DNA of 64,000 bases from Chaenocephalus aceratus (Eukaryota > Chordata > Actinopteri > Perciformes > Channichthyidae). Both the position numbers and the translations under genes were made by a program. Position 1 is the stretch's first letter. Every line of letters begins with the position of its first letter. The notes beneath the pieces are model-generated. The model was not told the DNA's origin, made no database searches, and was given only the letters and a program-made list of their open reading frames with translations. The stretch is taken from positions 24,665,642-24,729,641 of the forward strand of contig CM043791.1 of NCBI GenBank assembly GCA_023974075.1, given 5' to 3'. Shown here piece by piece: positions 25,360 to 36,762 of the stretch.

Positions 25360-25580
25360 TTAAAAAAAAAAAGATCTTCCCGGGGGAGCATGACCCCGGA
25401 CCCCCCTAGAGGAGGTTAGGTCCACGTGTTTACATGCTTATTTATACAATATGTGTGCTTATGCTAACATCATAAGACAAAAGTTGGTTCCGTGTTGTGT
25501 GTAGTGAGAATGCGCTAGAGTGAGGGGGCCCCCCAAGCCAAAGCTCGCTTAGGGCCCCCAAAAGTCTAGGGCCGGCCCTG
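25360..25580. repeat. Fragments of GC-rich DNA elements
   Basis: A GATCTTCCCGGGGGAGCATGACCCC stretch near 25373 resembles the GGGGGCATGC motif at 21098 and 28950. 'AGTCTAGGGCCGGCCCTG' at about 25563-25580 looks like the terminus of a hAT-like element (CAGGGCCGGCCC inward). No complete element is defined. Confidence 0.45.
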
Positions 25581-26945
25581 CCTATGGATTAACTTCAGCA
25601 GGTTCGCTCTGATGCAAACCTGCATGTGCAAAGCCCCCACCTTCTTTTTTTTTACCATGTGTGTGTATGTGGAAATTCCCCTTATTCTATTGGCTCTAAC
25701 GGTCAAAAAGAGATGTAAATAACCAAAATCGACCAATGGGTTCCAGAGAAACGGTAAAAAACGGCCATTTCCACCCAAATCACCTCAGAGGTGGAGTTTG
25801 TTTTAGCTAAACCTCTCTAAAAAGGTAAAATGTCACTTGTTTTGCATCAATCTTGATACAGGGTACTTATTATATATTGTACTTTGGATTCCTAAAGCCT
25901 TTAGTCTACCTTACCGTCATGCAAGGGTAGTTTTCACTATAAGTAAAAAAATAATGTTTGGATGCACACTAATTTACAGTTTTTTACTATGTTCAATCTG
26001 AATTTTCTTTAAAATAAAAAACATCTATATTGATTCTGACTTTTCTACATCCAACTCACAGGTTTATCATTACTTTGAGAAAAAAGATTATTAATTTTCC
26101 CCTTTTAGAAGTGTAGTTATGGTCATTTGTTCTGGAAATGTCATTTTCGAGCCTGAGACCTGAAAACAGGCTCAGTGCTTAACAGGTTAAACAGAAGAAT
26201 TTGGTTTACTTAACAAGTGAAAGGCAACAAAATGTACATATTTTAACTTGAAAAGTGACTCCAATACTTAATGCATAATAAAGATGCAGATGTATTATGT
26301 TTAAAGACTAATAGATTAATAAATGTATAGTTGCAGCGCTTCTTGCCAAGTGTCTTTACTTTATTTAGTAAATCCTAAAGTGTGGTGAAAACGGTTGATA
26401 TGCAAATGATCTTAATGTTTGATTATTTTTATGGGATAGATGTGGTAACCAAAGTGGAGCCAAGTTTTTTTTAAACACTTCCAATGCCAATAAAAAGGAT
26501 TATCACCAAGCACATGTTCTTGCAGTATATTGGAAATTGGGAATGATAGTGGTGTCTGTTTGGAAAACATTTAAATGCCAAGCTGACAAACTCCTCTTGG
26601 TTTGTGGGTAGTATTAGTGGAGATGTATTGACCAAAATAATAGACAAATATAGACTTCTACTGCTTAAATTAATTTATTACAATGCTCTCTAATAATATT
26701 TATGGACCACTATCTGCAGAGTTGTTTAAAGCAAACGTGAGCTAACATTTATTGGAATTCATTGTCTGAGTAGCATGTTGAGATGTTTCAGTGGATAATT
26801 CAAAACTTGGGGCTATATGAAAACTCAGACTAACACAAGAGTGATTGAAGGGCTCCTATGAATACCGTGGATCTATTTTCAAATGTCATAGTACTCCATC
26901 TGATAACTGATGAGATATTTCAATCTGTACCAAAGTGCTGTTTAC
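25581..26945. other. Intergenic, no gene recognised
   Basis: AT-rich sequence with no supportable gene or clear repeat. Confidence 0.5.
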
Positions 26946-27071
26946 TAATGGCGCATTTCCACTGCAGGGCCTCACACGGCTTAGTACGGTATAGTTGAAC
27001 CTTGGTAGGCCAGGCTCACTTTATGCTGCATTTCCATTACAGTTTAGGAACTGGGGTAGTATCTATAGTAA
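26946..27071. repeat. Left piece of a host DNA element interrupted by the DIRS composite
   Basis: 'GGCGCATTTCCACTGCAGGG' at 26949 and 'GCTGCATTTCCATTACAG' near 27023 are signatures of a GC-rich fish DNA element. A matching inverse signature, 'CCTAGTGGAAATGC', lies at about 41102, just past the composite, which suggests the composite was inserted into it. Confidence 0.4.
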
Positions 27072-27411
27072 CGATAGTTACGGCTGTAACTACGGTTCTA
27101 TGAGTCCCGGATGACCGCCAGAGGCGGTGTTTTAGCACTGGATATGTCCATCGCATGCATGCGCAGCTCGAGTACCAATAACAACAAAGTCACCTGTGAC
27201 CCACGTGACACCGGCTATATCAGCCGGTGTCGTCAGAGGATCTGTTCCCAGAATCTTCTCGCGAGCACACAATAATTCTGAGTGACAGGAAACTCTGGCG
27301 GTCATCCGGGACTCATAGAACCGTAGTTACAGCCGTAACTATCGTTCTATTTCGTCCATACTGACCGCCAGAGGCGGTGCTTTAGCACTGGATGACCTAT
27401 ACCAGAGGTCT
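27072..27411. repeat. Left terminal region of the DIRS composite
   Basis: 'AACGATAGTTACGGCTGTAA' at 27072 and its complement near 27328-27347 form about 50-bp inverted repeats around the left ITR. The end motif TGACCGCCAGAGGCGGTG then occurs a second time at 27361. A terminal repeat plus an internal partial copy resembles the terminal/internal complementary regions known in DIRS elements. Confidence 0.65.
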
Positions 27412-29788
27412 TCAACTAAAATTCAACGAGGTCCAGTTAGAGAAAATCTCCCCATGCAAAGGTCCGGAACATCAAAATGTCTAAGTTGCTTCATTAATTA
27501 GTGTGATATATATTGAAGTGACCTGTAGCTTTATCAACGTCTGTATGTAATCAACAACTGACTGCCAATCAAATAAAGAAAGTACAATTCAAAAACAACA
27601 ATATTTATTGTCAATTAACATTACTTAAATACTGTGGATATGTGTAATGTTTAAATATTGAAGTTAAAAGCATCAATCTGGTACACTTTGAGAGCAACAT
27701 TAAGAGATCTATGGAGACATCTCTCAACACCCATATGAAACAGAACTGTAGCATATTTTCCTTTTTGGATATTTTACAAATCACTCACCTTTTAAACTCT
27801 ATTCTTGTTATTTTTAACAGCTTTTTTGTTGTTGTCATATAGTATTTTATACCTGTTTTTCATTTAGTCTCATTAATAACTATAATGATCATATCAAGGT
27901 GTGCTTTAACCTCACTGAGCTGAGGTTATTTGAGCCTCTCAGGAGAGAGCTCTCTTCCACCTGGTTGTAGAAAAGCTCTTTAAATTCGTTAGCATAGCTA
28001 GCTAACCAGATGCTAATAACAACAGATCGCCACTGTGCTTACAACTAAAGACACAGCCACGCAAACACTGCTGTATGTGTACGGCTCCTTATGGGAGCTC
28101 TGCTTATGGGTATTGCAATATTTTAAGGGCTGGAGCGGCGTTCCGGTGCTCAGCACTCCTTTCAGACGAGACATACACCACGTGAAGACACGTTACACTC
28201 GTGTTGTGTTCATGAACCTGTCCGTGGCCAGGAAAAACAGGTACTCGCTTGTTTAATTATTTTTGCGGTCTAGATTTCTTCTTCTTTTTTGAAGTGAGAA
28301 GTTGTCCGTCTGTCGGACTGACTCCCTCCCCCCCACCCCCAAAACGAAAACTCTTCGGTTCTCCACGAATTACACAAGTCACCCAAATCAGCGTTAAAAA
28401 AGCGGGAGGCGCCGAAAAATCCCCTATTAATGTATTGATTATAGCCCGAAAAAAAAAAAAAAGTTTTAACAACATGTTTATTTATTGACTTTTTATTCCT
28501 TTATAATCATTTTGCGCAAAGATGGCACTGTTTGTCAGAGCACTTCATCTTTCTGGGATTTCATGAAGAACAGCTCCAATGTCTGTGTGTATGGGAACAC
28601 CTCTGGTGCTGGTCCATTAACTGCCAGTGTTTCCCACAGATCTGTTTCCCACATATCTGAAATAGCGGTAGTGTGGTAGCGGGGGGGGGGGGGGGGGGGG
28701 TGAGGTGAGGTGACGTGCAACAACATTAACCTTTCTGTTGGTCGCTTGTTAGCAGACCCTTCACGCGATGGCAGAGCGAACAGGTACAGGCAGGGCCCAT
28801 AATGATAGCCCTATAGTTTAAATCTACTACCCACACATGAACATATGGAAATGGGTTACTATTTAAAAAAATTAATGAATTTATAAATGTATTTAGGAAC
28901 CTATCCATCTGATTTTTAGTGGGGGTCGACCTCAAATCCTCTAGGGGGTCCAGGGGCATGCCCCCCGGTAAGATTTTATTTTTTATTTTGGAGTTAAATG
29001 CATAAATCTGGTGCATTTTGAGGGGAACATATAGAGACTAGATCTATGGAAACACCTATATTAAACAGAACTGTATACATTTCAATAATCATAAAATCAT
29101 GGCCATAACCAATAACATATCTTTTCCAATATGAAAAAAACACTGAAACTTGTTTATTAATTTATTTGTGGTTCATTTATAGTTGTGAGTGTGTCTGTGC
29201 TCCTGAATCAGCCTCTCCTGTCTCCCTCCTCTCCCCCCTGCTCCTCTTTGAAGCAGCAGCAAAGACTAGTTTTCTATCAACAAGTTTTAAAAGTGTATCT
29301 TACCTTTTTTCACCTTAATATGTGTTTACATAACTGGTGACCACACCGTTTGAGACCCACTGAGAACTTAGACTAAGTTAACTATCTAAACACTCAGAGA
29401 GTCCTTTACATCATCTGAGCTCAGCTTATCCCGAGCTTGAATGACACACAGAGACCAATCAAGGGCTTTGATTTATGATCTGTATGACAGTGGCCATGTC
29501 GGCAGGCCACATCATGTGGACAGCCAGTCACCCTGTGTGAGGCAGGCCACTTAACAGGCCAGAAGGAGGCGAGATCAGTGCAAGGGAGCTAGGGATCATT
29601 GTCCACAAGTTAATCGATCGCAGATGGTGTCGTGGTCACGGACGAATAAAAAAAAAATGTATATAAAAAAAAATTATTAAAAGATTATAAAAATAAAAAA
29701 AACCTAAATGGGTCGCGAAATATACTTGGGCGGCCGTTAATATACCTGGGCGGCCCGCCCAAGTATAGTCTATGTGTGGGAAACCCTG
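27412..29788. mobile_element. Patchwork of hAT-like elements inside the DIRS
   Basis: 'CAGAGGTCTTCAACTAAAAT' at 27411 has a hAT-type terminus. 27655-27990 repeats 21130-21450. A possible separate element runs from CAGTGTTTCCCACA (28625) to TGTGTGGGAAACCCTG (ending 29788), whose ends are inverted, but I found no 8-bp duplication there. A 20-base G run (28681-28700) and a GGGGCATGCCCCCCGG palindrome (about 28954) occur inside. No transposase domain was recognised. DIRS sequence resumes after 29788. Confidence 0.55.
28681..28700. repeat. Poly-G run (20 bases)
   Basis: Twenty consecutive G residues followed by TGAGGTGAGGTGA. It could form a G-quadruplex and is a likely site of assembly length error. 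Confidence 0.9.
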
Positions 29789-29857
29789 CCTTGCTCACCA
29801 CTGGAAGCAGCGGAGCTCAGCAAAAGGACCACACCCAAAGAATGGGGAGTGGCGACA

Positions 29858-30569
29858 TTAACCTGATGACAACTGGAGAATGTGCCGGAAGACGCCCATG
29901 ACGCCGCGGAGCAGATGGTCTCCAGGGGCACCAACCTCAGGGCAGCCTAAGATGTTGAGATGCTCCTTGTAGAGTGGCATCTCAGCCCGATAAGCCTGTG
30001 AGATGGTATTGAATACCCAGTGGGGCAGCCACTGGTTAGAGGGCATAACCTCATTTAGTGCCGCCATGGCAAAATCAAGAGTTGCTCCTACTGCCGTATA
30101 CAGGCAGTAGCCTTGATATACGCCCTTTGGGCACCCCCAGGGCACAGCAACTTCGACGTGCTGTACTCCTGAATGTCAAAGCGTGCCAGCTGGGCAGGCT
30201 GATTGAAGTGGGTTTGTGGAAGGACCCCGGGCAGGAATGCCACATTTTCCCAAAGGGCAACACCTGAGAGTCCCACCTCGGGAATGTATCGTTTATGGAG
30301 AGGACATGCAACTCCCCAACTCGCTTCCCTGAGGCTATGGCAAGCAGAAATGCTGCCTTCGTGGGCAGCCACCTAAGCCCCACCTGGGCCAGGGGCTCGA
30401 AGGGAGGAGATGATAGGGCATCCGGCAGCAGGGGCAGGTCCCAAGCTGGAGCCCTCGGGGTGCTAGGGGGACGCTGCCGTAAAGCCCCTCTCATAAAGAG
30501 GGACACCGACCTATGGCACCCCGCCATGGCGCCGTCGACCCGAACATGTCGGGCAGAAAAAACAGCCAC
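29858..30569 (-). pseudogene. DIRS tyrosine recombinase, broken
   Basis: Reading the minus strand from 30569, the product contains FMRGALRQRPPS, then WDLPLLPDALSSPPFEPLAQ, then LRWLPTKAAFLLAIASGKRVGELHVLSI. This is the characteristic N-terminal and first catalytic part of DIRS-type tyrosine recombinases, including the first conserved Arg in KRVGEL. A second frame (30145-29858) carries LPHWVFNTISQAYRAEM, similar to the later part of the same family, so at least one frameshift separates the two halves. The conserved HxxR and terminal Tyr of the active site are not visible. In an intact element this enzyme integrates a circular DNA intermediate. Non-functional here. Confidence 0.75.
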
Positions 30570-30598
30570 ATAAATTCAGAGTGGAGTGAGAACGTCCA

Positions 30599-31003
30599 CT
30601 AACTAGAAGGGACTGTTGTCTCACTTGTCTGAGCAACAACGTACATGCTGTCCCAAGGAACACGCACATTCTTGCCCCCCAGTTGGGGTAGAAAGTGCGT
30701 GAGTGCAAGCTGCACAGCCCGAAGCTCTAGCACGTTGACATGGCACGCACCCTCCTGGGCAGACCGCTGACCCTGAACGGTCCTGCCCTGCCGCACTGCA
30801 CCCCACCCTGAGAGACATGCACCTATGGTGATGGTCTCCTGGCGGGATGGGATGGCGCCCATGGGCACGCCCATCAGGAGATAGGCCCTGCCCCTCCAGC
30901 GTGACAGAGAGTTGTGGCAACGCTGCGACACCCTGACTTCCCTGTGCCTGTGCCCCTTGGCGTCCAAGTGAAGGCTGTTCAGCCACATCTGCATGGGGCG
31001 CAA
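30599..31003 (-). pseudogene. DIRS RT thumb/connection and RNase H, truncated
   Basis: The minus-strand frame starts with MRPMQMWLNSLHLDAKGHR, followed by RWRGRAYLLMGVPMGA and ACLSGWGAVRQGRTVQG, then VNVLELRAVQLALTHFLPQL and WDSMYVV. These match, in order, the connection domain and the RNase H core of DIRS polymerases: the GWGA segment, the E of LELRA, and a D in the last motif. RNase H would remove the RNA strand during cDNA synthesis. The frame is out of register with the RT fragment upstream (31249-31016) and ends prematurely at 30599. Confidence 0.75.
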
Positions 31004-31015
31004 TGACAGCGGGCC

Positions 31016-31249
31016 TCAGGGCCCAGCGGCCGAGGCAGCCGCCAGTCTGCCCAAGTGCCGGAGGAACTGAATATAAGGCACCATCTTGCCCGGGCCCACG
31101 TGGAAGTAGGCATCCCTCAAGTCCACGGTTGAGAACCACTCCACCTGTCCATGTGCTGTGGTCAGCATATAGAATGGCAGCACCTTCAGGAATCTGTTGA
31201 TTCCTCTGAGGTCCAAGATCGGGCGAAATCTGCCGACTTTCTTGCTCAC
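31016..31249 (-). pseudogene. DIRS reverse transcriptase, N-terminal fragment lacking the YLDD box
   Basis: The minus-strand product includes GRFRPILDLRGINRFLKVLP, MLTTA, and WFSTVDLRDAYFHV. These are the finger and first palm motifs of DIRS reverse transcriptase, with the first catalytic Asp in STVDLRDAYF. Shortly after YIQFLRHLG the similarity jumps to the connection region. The stretch that should hold FAFQG, LPFGLSLSP and YLDD is absent, so this is a deletion of the catalytic core, not merely a frameshift. Enzymatically dead. Confidence 0.8.
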
Positions 31250-31279
31250 GAGAAAGTACGCAGAGTAGAACCCCCTGGG

Positions 31280-31832
31280 CTAAGCAGAGGGTCTACTGGC
31301 ACGATTGCGTCCTCGGACAGAAGGACGGACAACTCTTGGGCCAGAGCTAGGGCCTCTGCCGGATCGCTGACGATTGTCATTTTGACCCAGCCGAAGGCTA
31401 GGGGCCGGAGCTGCGGTCCGTACCCCTGGGTTCAGGTGAAAACCACCCAAGGGCCGGAAGTACAGACAGCCCAGTAACTGAGCTGCTGCTGGGAAAGCAG
31501 CCGACGACCGGCCCCGGGACTTGAGGGCCCAGCCCCCCGGCCCCTGGAGCCCCTTGGGGCGCGCCGGTAATGCTCTGGGGCACGAGGCCGTCTGGAAGGC
31601 GGTTAAGTGGGCCGCTGGGACCTCTGCAGACCACCCCTGTAATCCGGCGGCTGCTAGACCGGCCCCTGGGCCTGCTGGGAGTGGGCACAGGTCTGTGAAG
31701 ACCCGAGAGCTGCTGCTTGGTCTGCCTAGCTTGGGCAGCACACTCCAGTGCCTCCAGGGCAGCTGACCCAAACAGCTCCCCTGGCTCGACTGGTACGCTA
31801 TGGAGGACTCTCCTACATGCCTCCGTTAGTGG
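31280..31832 (-). pseudogene. DIRS gag-like ORF, 3' part
   Basis: The minus strand gives LTEACRRVLHSVPVEPGELF, GSAALEALECAAQARQTKQQ and LSGLHRPVP, continuing directly from VWLAQSP encoded at 33098-33150. Together they form a single gag-type protein region, split by the LINE at 31833-33097. The next residues are Arg/Ser/Pro-rich and pass out of frame before the RT fragment. Confidence 0.65.
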
Positions 31833-32860
31833 TTTATTTATTGACCTTTCAAAAGCGTTTGACACAGTCGATCATCACATTTTAAAGCAGAGGCTAGCCA
31901 GTATAGGCATGTCCAGCCATGCAGTAGGGTGGTTTGTAAACTGAAAGGTCCCAATGTGTTCATTTTGATGGGCTGTCTTCTGAGTGGTTGAACATTGCAA
32001 ATGGTGTTCCCCAAGGTTCTGTTTTAGGTCCACTTTTATTCTCCATCTACATCAACAGTTTAGGTGAAAATGTGGATGAAGCTACTTTACATTTTTATGC
32101 GGATGATACCGTGATGTACTGTGCAGGTCCCTCCATTAAGGAGGCTGGTGTTAAATTACAGGCTGTTTTTAACATTATTCAGATTCAGCTCTCTGAACTA
32201 AAGCTTATTTTAAATGTTGAGAAAACCAAGGTAATGCTCTTTTCTAAAGCTAAAAAGACACCAGAGCCTGTTTTAGATATTGTAACTACGCAAGGAATAA
32301 AACTTGAAGTGGTTACCTGTTACAAATACCTTGGTATCTGGCTTGATGATTGTCTCACTTTTAAACTTCATGTCAATAACCTGCTTAAAAAACTGAGGGT
32401 TATACTAGGTTTTTTCTACAGGAACAAGTCCTGTTTCTCGCTTGAGGCCAGGAAAAGGCTAGTCACTGTGACCTTTTTACCTGTGCTGGACTATGGGGAT
32501 TTGATGTATATGAATGCACCTGCCAATTGCCTGGTCAAGTTAGATGCTGTGTATCACAGTGCACTAAGATTTGTGACAAACTGTAAAGCATTAACCCATC
32601 ACTGTACCCTGTATGCAAGGGCTGGTTTGCTTTCACTTACTGTACGGAGGCTCAGTCACTGGTACATTTTTATATACAAAGCCATGTTAGGGAAACTTCC
32701 ATCTTATATCTGCTCCCTGAAAATTGTAAGTGGCTACTGCCTGAGATCGAATGCTGTGGTTTTATTAAATGTGCCAACTGCTAGGACTGTCTTAGGGAAG
32801 ACAGCTTTAGATGCGCAGCTCCTCTGTCTTGGAATAGTCTGCAAATTAAATGGAAACTGA
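31833..32860 (+). pseudogene. LINE reverse transcriptase, C-terminal two-thirds, frameshifted
   Basis: The first segment reads IDLSKAFDTVDHHILKQRL and ends at a stop near 31942. The next frame resumes as VHFDGLSSEW, NGVPQGSVLGPLLFSIYINS, then HFYADDTVMYC. Known non-LTR RT blocks are therefore visible in order: the first catalytic Asp (AFDTVD), GVPQGS, and the YADD active site with both Asp residues. A few bases appear deleted around 31940-31945, breaking the frame. The C-terminal region (KYLGIWLDDCLTFKLHV, LDYGDLMYMNAP) is typical of this group. The frame stops at 32860. With the 5' truncation and frameshift it cannot make an active polyprotein. Confidence 0.88.
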
Positions 32861-33097
32861 ACAATCTGGTGCCACTAAATGTTTTTAAAGCTCGGTTGGA
32901 TGCTAGTCAATCGGAAGCTATTGGTACCTGTTTATGTGGATAATTATGTAAATGATGCCGTATGATGTCCTTTTGTTGTTCTATTTATGTTGTTATATTT
33001 CATGTGGAACTACTTGAGCAGGTCTCCCTTGAAAAAGAGATCAATGATCTCAATGGGATTTATCTGTATAAATAAAGGTTTGAAATGAAATGAAATG
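31833..33097 (+). mobile_element. 5'-truncated LINE inserted in DIRS gag
   Basis: The insertion is bounded by the duplication AGTGG at 31828-31832 and 33098-33102. Removing it rejoins DIRS gag codons LAQSP and LTEACRR. It starts inside RT-coding sequence (FIDLSKAFDTVDHH), so about the first two-thirds of a LINE is missing, as is typical of target-primed reverse transcription. The 3' end is '...AATAAAGGTTTGAAATGAAATG', a short GAAAT microsatellite tail after an untranslated region. It belongs to the jockey/CR1/L2/Rex1 side of non-LTR elements. The exact clade is uncertain. Confidence 0.88.
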
Positions 33098-33965
33098 AGT
33101 GGTGACTGGGCCAGCCAAACCTGGCGACGAGTCTGAACCAGAAAGGACATAACTCGTCCCAATTCCCTAGCCATTAGGGCAATGGCCTGCAGTGATGCAT
33201 CACTGAGGCCAAGCAAAGAAGGCTCGGCCGGAGCCTGCTGCAGAGATGTGGAGACAGCCAGCATTAGATGGGAGAGGGAGTTCCCGATACGACCCAAGGC
33301 GCTAGCCTGAGCCAAGTCAGCCTGCGGAACCGGAATCTGCAAGTGCGCCAGGGCCGTATGAATAGTGGCCGCCATGGAGTCTTCCTCCACGCCCTGCAGA
33401 GAACCCTGAGCAGAGGAGAGGGAAGCCTCCTCGAGCCGGACCTCGTCCTCCATCTCTTCATTGAAGAGTTTTAGCCGAAGCCGTTAGCGACAAGGTGTCC
33501 TCATACAGAGGTGCGACAACCGAAGGAGGGGCGTCAACCAAAGGAGGGGCAGGCGGCACGCTAGCAGCCCCTATACCGGGCCCAGGCTGAAGGGCCAAGA
33601 GGCGACTTCCTCATGCCCATATCGGCAGCTAGCTGATCCACTTTAGAGGACAGCCTGTTTCTAGTCCTCCTATTGGGGAGAGCACCCATAGCCATCGCTC
33701 CCTCAAGTCGCCGGGAACAGCCGAACTGATCTGGAGGAGGATGTGACAAGGAGAGATGTCTGAGGTGGAACGTCTGGCAGCAGCCAACAGTGATTCTAGC
33801 CATTCTGAGCGCCCGAGGCATGCAGCTACAGCTCATGCAGGCGTTTACCGTGAGAACCTACTTCAGATGCTCGAATGTTGCGGCCGAGGCAAGAGGGGGC
33901 AGCGGTCGTGGCCTTTCTCGGACTCAAGAGAAGCCATACAGGCGCTACATGAATGAGCCATTATG
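33098..33965 (-). pseudogene. DIRS gag-like ORF, 5' part
   Basis: The minus-strand frame from 33453 gives MEDEVRLEEASLSS, then PQADLAQASALGRIGNSLSH, LMARELGRVMSFLVQTRRQVWLAQSP in the style of DIRS ORF1. A preceding frame (33836-33561) contains RTRNRLSSKVDQLAADMG, also gag-like, in a different register, so a frameshift or stop separates them. ORF1 proteins of DIRS elements are poorly characterised structural proteins. I see no zinc knuckle in this copy. Confidence 0.6.
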
Positions 33966-34492
33966 TAGGTAGCCAGATACAGCGTAGCCGGGAGCGGCTG
34001 CGGGAACACAGCCTTCACCAGCTACCTGCTTAATGGAAAGAGTAGAGCGTTGCTGCTACTCGACGAACAGAAAGAGGAATGTAATTACACCCACGTTACC
34101 GGCAGAGGGAGCGGGAGCGAGAGCACTGCCTTCACCTGGCTGGATTAATAAACACTGCAGTTTCGCGTCTACCAGGAGCGGGGATGAGAACACTGCCGTC
34201 ACTGGTTGAGTTAGAGACGAATGCCAGATGCAGCGTAACCGGGAGCGGGTGCGGGAACACAGCCTTCACCAGCTACCTGCTTAATGGAAAAACAAGGCAG
34301 TTCCGCGTCTACCAGGAGCGGGGGCGAGAACACTGCCTTCACTGGTTGAGTTAGAGACAAATGCCAGATGCAGCGTAACCGGGAGCGGGTGCGGGAACAC
34401 AGCCTTCACCAGCTACCTGCTTAACGGAAAAACAAGGCAGTTCAGCATCTACCAGGAGCGGGGACAAGAACACTGTCTTCACTTGTTGAGTT
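33966..34492. repeat. Tandem repeat, about 140-bp unit (left part)
   Basis: 'GCCAGATGCAGCGTAACCGG' recurs at 34223 and 34363, giving a 140-bp period. Each unit includes GCGGGAACACAGCCTTCACC, CAGCTACCTGCTTAA and CTACCAGGAGCGGGG. A degenerate first unit begins near 33971. The array continues at 36763 after the LINE insertion. It probably belongs to the untranslated region upstream of DIRS gag. Confidence 0.85.
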
Positions 34493-36762
34493 CAAATCAA
34501 ATCAAGTTTTATTTATACAGCACATTTATAAACGATTTTTGGTCGAGCCAAAGTGCTGTACATATAATAAAAATAGCCTACAGTAGAGACACTTTACAGC
34601 AAATACAACAGCACAGATTGTTCAGAATATCAGTATGAGAAAAACGACACCCTCTATCCTTAGACCCTCACATTGTACAAGGAAAAACTTCCGGAGAAAA
34701 CCCACAGTTTAAGGGGGGGAAAATGGGAGAAACCTCAGGGAGAGCAACAGAGGAGGGATCCCTCTCCCAGGACGGACAGACGTGCAATAGATGCCGTGTG
34801 TAAATCGAAGAGATAATACATTTTACAGCATATAGACCGAATGTTAGGAAATGCATGTGTCTGTAATAAGAAGATGAATCCACGAGGATGTCAGCTACAA
34901 TCCTGTGGAAGCCATCAGGGAAACAGCATGACAAGACCCAAGGCAGGACCGCAGAGACAGGTTCAGCCACGACCCGAAGTCCATGACTTAATCCAGAACT
35001 CAGGATAGAGGATCCAAGACACAGGACTACAGCAAGAGGATCAGCCTCGACTCCGGATCCCGGCGTAGATATAGATACAAAACAAGAAAAAAGATTTGGC
35101 TGGGTTAATCGGAACAAGAGAATACACAGACACAGACAGAGAGGGAAAAGGTCATTGGATAAAAGTTTGTCTTGATAACCCTCTAGAAAGATCTCATGAA
35201 CTTCCCACTCAATCTATCAAAACCCGAGACGTTCTATTAGATATAAGATAAGAAACAGAGATAGGGAGCACAAAAAATCTCTTCGTCAGATGCACTCCCC
35301 CGCTTATCTAAGCAACTCTGTACCCCGTTACCCTCTACAAGGCCATAGACCAGCAGAGGGAAAATGGGGGGTGGGTAAGGGTAAGGGTTTTTAAGAATAA
35401 ACCGCAAGGGTCTAAAGGGAAAAAATATGAAATATATGGTACTATATTTTAAGTAATCCTATCTACTATTCCTACACTGAACAAAAATATAAACGCAACA
35501 CTTTTGTTTTTGCTCCAAATTGTCATGAGATGAACTCAAAGATCTAAAACATTTTCTATATACACAAAATAACCATTTCTCTCAAATATTGTTCACAAAT
35601 CTGAAAAAATCTGTGATAGTGAGCACTTCTCCTTTGCCGAGATAATCCATCCCACCTCACAGGTGTGGCATATCAAGATGCTGATTAGACAGCATGATTA
35701 TTGCACATGTATGCCTTAGGCTGGCCGCAATAAAAGGCCACTCTGAAACGTGCATTTTTGCTTTATTGGGGGGGTCCGAAAACCAGTCAGTCTCTGGTGT
35801 GAGGGGTAGGATTAGGGTTAGGGGTAGGGTTAGGTTTAGGGTAATGTTGTGAATTGAGTGGCCCATGGTGGTGGTGGGGTTATGGTATGGGCAGGCGTAT
35901 GTTATGGACGACGAACACAGGCCACTCGATTCACAACATTACCCTACCCCTAACCCTAATCCTACTCCTCACATCAGATACTGACTGGTTTTCGGACCCC
36001 CCCAGACCCCCCCAATAAAGCAAAACTGCACGTTTCAGAGTGGCCTTTTATTGTGGCCAGCCTAAGGCACACCTGTGCAATAATCATGCTGTCTAATCAG
36101 CATCTTGATATGCCACACCTGTGAGGTGGGATGGATTATCTCGGCAAAGGAGAAGTGCTCACTATCACAGATTTTTTTCAGATTTGTGAACAATATTTGA
36201 GAGAATATTTTTATTTTTATTTATTTATTTTTTTAATTTTTTTTTTTAATTTTGTGTATATAGAAAATGTTTTAGATCTTTGAGTTCATCTCATGAAAAT
36301 TGGAGCAAAAACAAAAGTGTTGCGTTTATATTTTTGTTCAGTGTGTATTCGAATAATGTATAAACTATTTAAAAAATACTTTATGAAATCCTATGTTCTG
36401 ATATAAATATTAAAATAAAGAACTAAATGAATAAATAAATAAATGAATAAATAGATAATTAAACAAAAGCCAGAGAGAAAAAGTGAGTTTTAAGTGTTGA
36501 TTTAAAAAACCCCAGGGTCTGGGCCGACCTCACATGGAGGGGCAAAGTATTCCAGAGCCTAGGGCCAGCCGCTGCGAAAGCTCGATGCCCTCGGGTTTTA
36601 AGCCTGGTCTTAGGCACTATCAACAGCAGCTGATCAGCCGACCTTAAGGCTCTGCCTGGGGTGTAGCGATGGAGGAGTTCGGCAATATAGGCAGGAGCCA
36701 GCCCATTTAGGGCTTTAAAAACAAATAAAAGGAGTTTAAAATCTATTCTGAACCGAACTGTG
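34493..36762 (-). mobile_element. L2-like LINE, 5'-truncated, inserted in the tandem array
   Basis: On the minus strand the element runs from a C-terminal ORF2 piece (36768-36459) through a 3' untranslated region with the fish L2-type signature around GGAGAGGGATCCCTCC (about 34750), to the end '...TTTATAAATGTGCTGTATAAATAAAACTTGATTTGATTTG' (34493). Tandem-array sequence continues on both sides: left ends 'ttgagtt', right resumes 'gttagaggcgaatgcc'. The duplication is therefore short (GTT at least). A Tc1-type foldback (35475-36345) lies inside its 3' untranslated region. Confidence 0.8.
35475..36345. mobile_element. Foldback element derived from a Tc1-type transposon
   Basis: The arms 35475-35863 and 35930-36343 are near-complementary along almost their entire length, with a 66-bp loop. 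The ends read CACTGAACAAAAATATAAAC and its complement, next to TA dinucleotides, as expected for a Tc1/mariner insertion. The right arm has an A/T-rich expansion at about 36208-36255. The loop encodes GVMVWAGVCYGRRTQ (+ strand, 35876-35930), a recognisable scrap of a Tc1-type transposase around the catalytic-domain VMVWG motif. The copy is thus an internal deletion plus inverted duplication of a transposon and has no functional gene. Confidence 0.85.

Noticed and set aside
35808..35842. GGGTTAGGGGTAGGGTTAGG as an interstitial telomere repeat
   Set aside because: It is irregular, and its complement lies in the other arm of the foldback element, so it belongs to that transposon.
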